A DNA stretch of 52,134 bases, from the NCBI GenBank assembly GCA_025452005.1, contig JANWJK010000182.1, forward strand, positions 1 to 52,134, written 5' to 3'. Both the position numbers and the translations under genes were made by a program. The DNA comes from Acetobacteraceae bacterium. GTDB lineage: Bacteria; Pseudomonadota; Alphaproteobacteria; Acetobacterales; Acetobacteraceae. Shown here one piece after another: positions 41,392-48,889 of this stretch. The notes beneath the pieces are model-generated. The model worked only from the letters and a program-made list of their open reading frames with translations, was not told where the DNA came from and made no database searches. The stretch's first letter is position 1, and every line of letters begins with the position of its first letter.

Positions 41392-42642
41392 ATGCAGCGT
41401 CTGCGCTTGCTCGCGATCACATGCCTTATGTTGCTGGGATTGGCCGTTGCGGGACAGCGGTCGCTGGCCGCCGATGACACCATCAAGATCGGTTATATCG
41501 ACCCGTTCTCCGGCGCATTCGCCTCGGGCGGCGATGCCAGCCTGAAGATGTTCCAGTTCATCGTCGACTACATCAACGCCAAGGGCGGCGCACTCGGCAA
41601 GAAGTTCGAGCTGGTGACGTTCGACGACAAGCTGCAGCCGGCCGAGGCGCTGATCGCGCTGAAGAGCGTGACCGACCAGAACCTGCCGTTCGTCATGTCC
41701 TGTGTCGGCTCCAATGTCGGATCGGCGCTGATTGACGCGGTGAACAAGCACAACGCGCGCAATCCGGACAATCGCGTGCTCCAGATCAACTGCGGTCAGC
41801 TTGCCACCGAGCTGACCAACGAGCAGTGCAGCTTCTGGCATTTCCGTTTCACCGGCAGCGTGGAAATGCGGGCCGTGGCGCGCATCAAGTCGCTGCCGCA
41901 ATCGGTAAAGTCGGTCTATCTGCTGAACCAGGACTATCTCTTCGGCCAGTCGATCGAGAAGGATACCAAGCGCTTCCTCGCGGAGTATCGCCCCGACATC
42001 AAGATCGTCGCGGACGAGTTCATACCGCTGATGCAGATCAAGGACTTCGCACCCTACGTCACCAAGATCAAGGCGTCGGGTGCGCAGTCGCTGCTGACCG
42101 GCAACTATGGCCCGGATCTCAACCTGCTGCTCAAGGCGGCCGTCGATGCGGGGCTCGAAATCCGCTTCGACACTTACCTCGCGCACGTGATCGGCGCGGC
42201 GACGGCGATGGGCTCTGCCGGCGAAGGCCGGGTGACGTCGGTGCTGGACGACCACGAGAACATACCCTCGGAGGAGCACAATGCGGAGGCCGAGGATTTC
42301 GTCAAGAAATGGCGGGCGACGCATGATTTCATGTTCATCGCGGTCCCCAGCGTGACCCAGTTCGAGATGATGGTGCGCGCCATCAATCAGGCGGGATCCA
42401 CCGATGCCGTGAAGGTCGCATTGGCGCTGGAGGGCATGGAGCAGAAGGATCTGTTCGGGGCCACCAACATCATGCGCAAGGACGACCACCAACTGCTATA
42501 TCCGTACTATGAGGGGGTCTTTACCAAGAACGTCAAGTACGATGCAGAGAAGACGGGCCTGGGCTGGAAGACCGAGTTCAAGACGACAGTGGCGGACGAG
42601 ACGCTGCCGACCACCTGTAAGATGAAGCGGCCGTCGTCGTAA
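41392..42642 (+). CDS. Liv-type ABC transporter substrate-binding protein 2
   Basis: 416 residues from ATG 41392 with GGGAGAG upstream. Signal peptide in the first 26 residues (MQRLRLLAITCLMLLGLAVA...SLA), then DDTIKIGYIDPFSGAFASGG and YINAKGGALGKKFELVTFDD of the type I periplasmic binding fold. The two binding proteins in the window are only distantly similar, so different ligands are likely. It starts the second Liv operon, which lacks an acyl-CoA synthetase. Confidence 0.92.
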   Translation: MQRLRLLAITCLMLLGLAVAGQRSLAADDTIKIGYIDPFSGAFASGGDASLKMFQFIVDYINAKGGALGKKFELVTFDDKLQPAEALIALKSVTDQNLPFVMSCVGSNVGSALIDAVNKHNARNPDNRVLQINCGQLATELTNEQCSFWHFRFTGSVEMRAVARIKSLPQSVKSVYLLNQDYLFGQSIEKDTKRFLAEYRPDIKIVADEFIPLMQIKDFAPYVTKIKASGAQSLLTGNYGPDLNLLLKAAVDAGLEIRFDTYLAHVIGAATAMGSAGEGRVTSVLDDHENIPSEEHNAEAEDFVKKWRATHDFMFIAVPSVTQFEMMVRAINQAGSTDAVKVALALEGMEQKDLFGATNIMRKDDHQLLYPYYEGVFTKNVKYDAEKTGLGWKTEFKTTVADETLPTTCKMKRPSS

Positions 42643-42655
42643 GAGCGGGCCGGTC

Positions 42656-43603
42656 ATGCAGATCGGCCTGATCTCGCTACTGGACGGTCTCGTCTATGGC
42701 ATGCTGCTGTTCATGCTGGCGAGCGGGCTTACGCTGATCCTCAGCATGATGGGCGTGCTGAACTTCGCCCACGCGAGCGTCTACATGCTGGGTGCCTACT
42801 TCGCGTACGAGCTCAGCCGCTGGGTCGGTTTCTGGCCCGCCCTGATCATCGCTCCATTACTGTGTGGCGCGATCGGTGCCGCGATCGAGGTCTGGGGACT
42901 GCGCCGTGTCCACCATAACGGGCACATCGCCGAACTGCTGTTCACCTTCGGTCTGGTGTTCATCATCGGCCGCGCGGTGCAGATGGCGTGGGGCATGCTG
43001 CCGATGCCATACCGGGTGCCTGCTTCGCTCGACTTTCCGCTGTTCTCGCTGTACGGCGAGAACTTCCCGGCCTATCGCGGCTTCATGCTGCTGATCTCGG
43101 CGCTCATGCTGCTCACCATCTGGCTGCTGCTGAAGAAGACGCGCATCGGTCTGATCATCCAGGCGGCGCTCACGCATCCCAGCATGGTGAGTGCACTCGG
43201 CCACGACGTGCCGAGTGTCTTCACGATCGTGTTCGCCGGCGGCTCGCTGCTGGCCGGTCTTGCCGGTGTCATCGCCGGCAACTACCTCACCACCGAGTCG
43301 AGCATGGCCGATGCGATGGGGCCGATCGTGTTCGTCGTGGTCATCTTCGGCGGCCTTGGTTCGCTGGCCGGCTGCTTCATCGCCTCGATCCTGATGGGGA
43401 TGGTGCAGACCTTCTCCGTCGTCATGGAGTGGTCGTTCGCCGACATGCTCAGGCCACTCGGCATCTCCGTGTCGGCGGACGATCTGCTGGGGGAGATCCT
43501 TACTATTTCGATCTCGCGGATCGGCCCGCTGGTGCCCTATGTGCTGCTGATCGTGATCCTGCTGTTCCGCCCGCGCGGGCTGATGGGCACGCGCGAGACA
43601 TGA
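42656..43603 (+). CDS. Liv-type ABC permease LivH 2
   Basis: 315 residues with about eight spans. LVYGMLLFMLASGLTLILSMMGVLNFAHASVYMLGAYFA at the start, EVWGLRRVHHNGHIAELL and VFVVVIFGGLGSLAGCFIASILMGM are family blocks. It is 13 bases after the binding-protein gene, and its stop overlaps the livM start (ATGA). Confidence 0.93.
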   Translation: MQIGLISLLDGLVYGMLLFMLASGLTLILSMMGVLNFAHASVYMLGAYFAYELSRWVGFWPALIIAPLLCGAIGAAIEVWGLRRVHHNGHIAELLFTFGLVFIIGRAVQMAWGMLPMPYRVPASLDFPLFSLYGENFPAYRGFMLLISALMLLTIWLLLKKTRIGLIIQAALTHPSMVSALGHDVPSVFTIVFAGGSLLAGLAGVIAGNYLTTESSMADAMGPIVFVVVIFGGLGSLAGCFIASILMGMVQTFSVVMEWSFADMLRPLGISVSADDLLGEILTISISRIGPLVPYVLLIVILLFRPRGLMGTRET

Positions 43604-44904
43604 GCGACACGGCACTCCGCGCCCTGCCGTCGCGTGGCCCCGCGGCGATTGCCGTGCGGCTATGGCCGTGGATCGCCGCGCTGCTGGTATCCGTGATACT
43701 GCCCTGGCTGTTCTACGATTTTCAGCACGGGCGCCAATCCGGCTTCATGGTGTCGATGCTGAGCCAGACCGGCATGATGATCATCTTCGCCCTGTCGTTC
43801 AACATGCTGATGGGGCAGGCAGGGCTGCTGTCGTTCTGCCATTCTGTGCTGTTCGGGCTCGCCGGCTATTCTACCGTGCATTTCCTCAATGCCGCCGGCG
43901 CCGGCCAGTTGCCTGTGCCGATGGAGTTGATCCCTCTGCTGGCCGGGCTCAGCGGTCTCGGCTTCGGCATCGTGTTCGGCTATATGGCGTGCAAGCAGCG
44001 CTCCACCGCCTTCGCCATGATCACCCTCGGCATCGTCCAGCTTGTCACGACGGCAGCGACGATGTTCCATCACTTCTTCGGCGGCGAAGGTGGTGTGAAG
44101 ACCGACCGCGAGATCGGCATCAGCCTGTTCGGTCTCGAGTACGGCCAGTCGATCCAGGTGTATTACCTGATCGTGGCCTGGATGATGATCTCGGCCGTCG
44201 GCATGTATTTCCACACGATGACGCCGCTCGGCCGCATGGCCAATGCGTGCCGCGACAATCACGAACGGGCGCAGTTCGTCGGCTACGATCCGCGTATCGT
44301 GCGCTTCCTGCAGTTCGCGGTGTCCGGCTTCTATGCCGGCGTGGCCGGCGGGCTGTTCGCCATCACCTACGAAATCGTCACCTTCGATGCGGTCGCCGCG
44401 CCACTGGCGGCGAATGCACTGCTGATGGCCTATATCGGCGGCGCCACCACCTTCTTCGGCCCGGTGCTGGGCGCCATCCTGATCACGCTGCTGCAAAGCG
44501 GCGTCAGCCTGATGTCGAACTCCTGGCTGGTCTACGTCGGCGTGCTGTTCATCGCCATGGTGACCTTTGCGCCGACCGGACTCACCGGCATCATCCTGGA
44601 ACACGCCCCGATCGCGCGGGCCGGCCTGCTGCGCCGGCTGGTGGTGCCGTATCTGCGCATCCTGCTGCCGGGACTTGTCGTGCTGTTTGGCTTCGTCGGC
44701 GTGGTGGAACTGCTGTCGTTCCTCACCATCGGCATGGCACAAGGCAAGCGTCTCGAACTGTTCGGCCGGGCAGTCGACATCTTCGGATCGGCGCCATGGA
44801 TCGCCTCGCTGGCCTGCCTGCTCGGCGGCGGCTTCTGGCTGACGCGCGAATCCCGACACTTCAAGCGCGTCTGGGATGGTCTGACAGAGGTCGCCAGGCG
44901 ATGA
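43600..44904 (+). CDS. Liv-type ABC permease LivM 2, extended form
   Basis: 434 residues from the ATG at 43600. The core (QTGMMIIFALSFNMLMGQAGLLSFCHSVLFGLAGY, ACRDNHERAQFVGYDPRIVRFL, AYIGGATTFFGPVLGAILITLLQ) is LivM. It is about 100 residues longer than LivM 1, with two more hydrophobic segments at the C-terminus (around 350-375 and 398-415). The function of the extension is unknown; it occurs in some relatives. It overlaps livG 2 by four bases. Confidence 0.92.
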   Translation: MSDTALRALPSRGPAAIAVRLWPWIAALLVSVILPWLFYDFQHGRQSGFMVSMLSQTGMMIIFALSFNMLMGQAGLLSFCHSVLFGLAGYSTVHFLNAAGAGQLPVPMELIPLLAGLSGLGFGIVFGYMACKQRSTAFAMITLGIVQLVTTAATMFHHFFGGEGGVKTDREIGISLFGLEYGQSIQVYYLIVAWMMISAVGMYFHTMTPLGRMANACRDNHERAQFVGYDPRIVRFLQFAVSGFYAGVAGGLFAITYEIVTFDAVAAPLAANALLMAYIGGATTFFGPVLGAILITLLQSGVSLMSNSWLVYVGVLFIAMVTFAPTGLTGIILEHAPIARAGLLRRLVVPYLRILLPGLVVLFGFVGVVELLSFLTIGMAQGKRLELFGRAVDIFGSAPWIASLACLLGGGFWLTRESRHFKRVWDGLTEVARR

Positions 44905-45653
44905 CCTCGCCGTCGTTGTCGCTGCGGAATGTCACCAAGAACTTCGGCCAGACCGAAATCATCCGCGGCGTGGACATGGACATCGCGGCGGGCGAGCGTC
45001 ACGCGCTGATCGGCCCGAACGGCGCCGGAAAGACCACGCTGTTCAATCTGATCAGCGGCCGCTTCCCGATCACGTCGGGCGAGATCAGGTTGGATGCGAC
45101 CCGGCTCGATGGCCTGGCGCCGCATCGCATCACGCGGCTTGGTCTGTCGCGCAGCTTCCAGATCACCTCGATCTTCCATCGGCTCAGCGTCTACGAGAAC
45201 ATCCGCTGCAGCCTGCTGTGGAGCCGCGGCTATCGCTATTCCTTCTGGCACGCCCTGGGCCGGCAGCGCGCGCTGAACGAGGAAGCGGACCGGCTACTGG
45301 AGGAACTGAATCTGGTGGAACGGCACGATCTGCCGGCGGGGCTGCTATCCTATGCGGAGCAGCGGGCGCTCGAGATCGGCATGACCATCGCCGGTGGCGC
45401 CAGCATGATCCTGCTCGACGAACCCACCGCGGGCATGAGCCACAGCGAGACGGAATACGCGGTGGCGCTGATCCGGCGGGTGACGCAGGGCAGGACGCTG
45501 GTGATGGTGGAGCACGACATGCGCGTGGTGTTCGATCTCGCGGACACCATCACCGTGCTGGTCTACGGCAAGGTGATCGCGTCCGGGCCGCCGGCGGAGA
45601 TACGGTCCAATCGGGCGGTGCAGGAGGCGTACCTGGGCGCGATCGCGGCATGA
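44901..45653 (+). CDS. Liv-type ABC ATPase LivG 2
   Basis: 250 residues from ATG 44901, overlapping the livM stop. Walker A GPNGAGKTT, a signature-region LLSYAEQRALEIGMTIA (the canonical LSGG is replaced by SYAEQ, as in many LivG proteins of this branch), Walker B MILLDEPTAGM, and VEHDMRVVFDLAD. It is intact, in contrast to LivG 1. Confidence 0.93.
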   Translation: MTSPSLSLRNVTKNFGQTEIIRGVDMDIAAGERHALIGPNGAGKTTLFNLISGRFPITSGEIRLDATRLDGLAPHRITRLGLSRSFQITSIFHRLSVYENIRCSLLWSRGYRYSFWHALGRQRALNEEADRLLEELNLVERHDLPAGLLSYAEQRALEIGMTIAGGASMILLDEPTAGMSHSETEYAVALIRRVTQGRTLVMVEHDMRVVFDLADTITVLVYGKVIASGPPAEIRSNRAVQEAYLGAIAA

Positions 45654-45711
45654 GGCGCCTCCTCCCCAACCCTTCCCCGCTTCGCGGGAGAGGGGGATCG
45701 GCCCCCCGGGG
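45654..45711. repeat. Short GC-rich intergenic hairpin sequence
   Basis: Between livG 2 and livF 2 the sequence CCTTCCCCGC-TTCG-CGGGAGAGGGG can fold into a stem of about ten base pairs with one mismatch and a stable TTCG loop. Purine/pyrimidine-rich hairpins of this kind are frequent intergenic repeats in alphaproteobacteria. It separates livF from otherwise overlapping genes and may tune its expression. Confidence 0.5.
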
Positions 45712-45720
45712 GTGCCGCTA

Positions 45721-46416
45721 ATGCTCGAAGTCCGCGACCTGCACGCCTTTTACGGCAAGAGCCACATCTTGCAGGGCGTCGATCTTTCGGTGGGCGAGGG
45801 CGAGATCGTTTCGCTGCTTGGCCGCAATGGCGTCGGCCGGTCCACTACCTGCAAGGCGATCATGGGCCTGGTCGAGCCGGTGGGCACCGTCCGCTATCGC
45901 GGTCGCGACATCGCCGGTTTGCGCGCCAACCTCGTGGCGAAGGCCGGCATCGGCTATGTGCCGGAAGACCGCCAGGTCTTTCCCACCCTCACCGTGCGCC
46001 AGAACCTCATGCTCGGCCTCAAGCGCGCCGGCAGGTTCGGCCGTTGGAATTTCGACGACGTGTTCAAGCTGTTTCCCAACCTAGCCGAACGCCAGCACAA
46101 TGCGGCTGGCGTCCTGTCGGGCGGCGAACAGCAGATGCTGACCATGTGCCGCACGCTGATGGGCGATCCGGACCTGATCCTGATCGACGAGCCGACCGAG
46201 GGCCTGGCGCCGATGCTGGTCGAGCAGGTTGGCCGGCTGCTGGAGGAGATCGCCCGCCGTGGCGTGGCGATCCTGCTGGTGGAGCAGAAGCTGACCATCG
46301 CGATGCGCATCTCCCGCCGGCTCTACGTCATGGGCCATGGCCGCATCGTGTTCGAGGGCACACCCGCCGACATCGACGCGCGCGCCGACATTCGCCGCGA
46401 GTGGCTCGAGGTCTGA
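45721..46416 (+). CDS. Liv-type ABC ATPase LivF 2 with Arg in Walker A
   Basis: 231 residues from ATG 45721 (a GTG at 45712 is an alternative). The Walker A loop is GRNGVGRST, with Arg40 in place of the nucleotide-binding Lys. The rest is normal: signature VLSGGEQQMLTMCRTLM, Walker B LILIDEPTEGLAP, VEQKLTIAMRISR. It completes the second importer. The Lys-to-Arg change is a recognisable variant in some LivF relatives and may reduce ATPase activity. Confidence 0.92.
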   Translation: MLEVRDLHAFYGKSHILQGVDLSVGEGEIVSLLGRNGVGRSTTCKAIMGLVEPVGTVRYRGRDIAGLRANLVAKAGIGYVPEDRQVFPTLTVRQNLMLGLKRAGRFGRWNFDDVFKLFPNLAERQHNAAGVLSGGEQQMLTMCRTLMGDPDLILIDEPTEGLAPMLVEQVGRLLEEIARRGVAILLVEQKLTIAMRISRRLYVMGHGRIVFEGTPADIDARADIRREWLEV

Positions 46417-46527
46417 CACCGAAAGTCTTTCCGCATTGCGGCATCCCGGCCTATTGTCCCGGACCGTCACGGGAGCGGGAGCAGTCGATGACGTGTTGCG
46501 CAGCCTCGGCCGCGGACGGCGCCTGAC

Positions 46528-48885
46528 ATGATCGGCCGCCACCACAGCATGCGGTTGTCCACGCGGCTACTGCTCGTCGTGCTGACCTGTCTCCTCCCGG
46601 TCATGCTCCTCGGCGCCTGGGTCGAATACAGTCACTGGATGGAGCGTCGGGCACAGTTCGGCGATCTGTCGCTGCAGCAGGCGCAACTGTTGAACGGCGA
46701 TGTCGACAGCATAGCCGAGGGCGCGCGCACCTTGTTGAGCGCCGTCGCACAATTGGACGAGGTGCGTGACGCCACGCCGGCGTGCGGCGAGCGACTGCGC
46801 GCCACCTTGGGCGGCCTGCCGATGTTTGCCTTCATCGCGCTGCTCGACGCGGGCGGCGAGGTGATCTGTACCTCGGAGCCGGCATTGCAATCGGCGGAGG
46901 GCGATCCGCCGCAATGGGCACGCGATGCCGTCGCCGCCACAGGGTTGGCTGCTGGTCGGTTCGCAACCGCGTCCGGCGTCAGTGCCGGCTTCCTGCCGTT
47001 CGCCCTGCCGCTGGCCGAAAAGCGCCCGGGTCGCGGCAACGTCCTGGTGGTCGGGCTGGATCTCGGGCGCCTGTCGGAGCACCTGTCGAGGCTCCAGCAG
47101 ACCGGATCGCCGTTCCTGGCCGGCAGTGCGCTCACCATCGCCGATCGCGACGGCGTCATCCTTGCACGCAGCCCGCAGCATGCGGAGTTCGTCGGCAAGC
47201 GGTTCCCGCCTCCGGCGATGGCCCTGGTAACGGCCGCCCGATCAGGCATTGAGCGACTGAAGAGCATCGACGGCACCTATCGCATCGTCGGCTTCATTCC
47301 CCCCGCGCAATCCGCTTACGGGCTGATGGTGGCGATCGGGTTCTACGAGGCCGCGATGACGGCGGACATCAACCGCGCGAGCCTGCGTGCCGGGCTGCTG
47401 CTTGCGCTGGTCGCCGTCGGCGCGTTCCTGGTCACGCTGTTCATCGCGCGCCGCTTCATCGGCCAGCCGACGCGCGCGCTGTTGGCGGCGGCCCGGCGCT
47501 GGCGCGAGGGCGACCTCGGCACGCCGGTGCAGGGCGAGGACTCCCATTCGGAATTCGGCCAGATCGCCGCAGCCTACAACAGCATGGCCGCCGCCCTGGC
47601 GCGCCGCGAGGAGGATTTGCGCGAACACGCCGATGCGCTGGAGGCACGCGTTGCCGAGCGCACGCAGGAACTGCTGGTCACCAACAATCGCCTTCAGGTC
47701 GAGATCGCCGAACGACAGAACACCGAGGCCGCACTGGTGCAGTCGCAGAAGCTGCAGGCGGTCGGCCAACTTGCCGGCGGCATTGCGCACGACTTCAACA
47801 ATCTACTGGCGACGATACAGGGCAGCCTCGATCTGCTGGCGCAGACCGTGCCGCCGAAGGAGGCGCGGCAGCGTACCTGGATAGAGCGTGCCACCGGCGC
47901 GGTGTATCGCGGTTCGCAACTGACCGGCCGGCTGCTCGCGTTCTCCCGCCGCCAGCGGCTGGCGGTCCAGGCGTCCGACGTGAACAGGCTGGTGTCCGAC
48001 CTGGTGCCGCTGTTGCGCACCTGCACGCACGGCCAGCGCATTCGCATCGATACCTTGCTCGGCGACGATCTGTGGCCGGCGATGGTTGAACCGAGCCAGG
48101 TCGAGGCGGCAATCCTGAACCTTGCGCTCAATGCGCGCGATGCGATGGAGGATGGCGGCGTATTGACGATCGCCACGGCAAACCAGCCTGTCGCCGACGC
48201 TGCGACGAGGGGCGACATCGCGGCGGGCGATTATGTCGCGATCACCGTCGCCGATACCGGCGTCGGCATGACGGACGAAGTTGCACAGCGTGCGTTCGAG
48301 CCATTCTTCACCACCAAGGGGCCGTCGGGCAGTGGGCTAGGCTTGAGCCAGGTGTATGGGATGGTACGTGAGTCCGGAGGCACCGTGCGGCTGACGACGT
48401 CGCCTGCCGGGGGTACCTCGGTCATGCTGCTCTTGCCGCGCGCGATGGAGATGCCGAAGCCTGCTCGTCCGCCGGTCGAGCAGCAGCGCGCGAAGTCGGG
48501 TGCGAAAGTGCTGATGGTGGACGACAACCCCGACGTGCTCCAGGTGAGCGCCGACATGCTGCGCCAGCTTGGCTACAGCGTGACGACGGCGACAAGCGGA
48601 CGCGAGGCGCTGGCAGCGCTCGAGACACGACCGGCGATCGTGGTGCTGGACCATGCCATGCCGGCGATGACCGGATTGCAGGTCGCGTCCGTGATGCGGC
48701 AGCGTGGGTACGGCGGGCCGATCATCCTCGCGACAGGCTATGCCGAGTTGGGCGAGGCGGAACAGCACGAACTCGAAACGTTGCAGGGCGTGCTGAACAA
48801 GCCTTACTCGATCCGCGACCTGGAAACGCTTCTGGTGCGGGTCGAGATTGCAGCGGCCGATGCGGGACTTCAGCCGGTGAAGTAG
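46528..48885 (+). CDS. Hybrid sensor histidine kinase/response regulator
   Basis: 785 residues. A transmembrane segment (about 13-32), a periplasmic sensor of about 245 residues (probably dCache-like), a second span (about 286-306), a HAMP linker, a coiled coil (355-405), then the dimerisation/phosphoacceptor helix with H421 in GGIAHDFNNLL. The ATPase domain has NLALNARDAM, DTGVGM and GSGLGLSQVYG. The C-terminal receiver starts near 657 (VLMVDDNPDV) with D708 as phosphate site and K758. It follows the second Liv operon by about 110 bases; a link in signalling is possible but there is no output domain, so a partner regulator is needed. Confidence 0.93.
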   Translation: MIGRHHSMRLSTRLLLVVLTCLLPVMLLGAWVEYSHWMERRAQFGDLSLQQAQLLNGDVDSIAEGARTLLSAVAQLDEVRDATPACGERLRATLGGLPMFAFIALLDAGGEVICTSEPALQSAEGDPPQWARDAVAATGLAAGRFATASGVSAGFLPFALPLAEKRPGRGNVLVVGLDLGRLSEHLSRLQQTGSPFLAGSALTIADRDGVILARSPQHAEFVGKRFPPPAMALVTAARSGIERLKSIDGTYRIVGFIPPAQSAYGLMVAIGFYEAAMTADINRASLRAGLLLALVAVGAFLVTLFIARRFIGQPTRALLAAARRWREGDLGTPVQGEDSHSEFGQIAAAYNSMAAALARREEDLREHADALEARVAERTQELLVTNNRLQVEIAERQNTEAALVQSQKLQAVGQLAGGIAHDFNNLLATIQGSLDLLAQTVPPKEARQRTWIERATGAVYRGSQLTGRLLAFSRRQRLAVQASDVNRLVSDLVPLLRTCTHGQRIRIDTLLGDDLWPAMVEPSQVEAAILNLALNARDAMEDGGVLTIATANQPVADAATRGDIAAGDYVAITVADTGVGMTDEVAQRAFEPFFTTKGPSGSGLGLSQVYGMVRESGGTVRLTTSPAGGTSVMLLLPRAMEMPKPARPPVEQQRAKSGAKVLMVDDNPDVLQVSADMLRQLGYSVTTATSGREALAALETRPAIVVLDHAMPAMTGLQVASVMRQRGYGGPIILATGYAELGEAEQHELETLQGVLNKPYSIRDLETLLVRVEIAAADAGLQPVK

Positions 48886-48889
48886 CGCT

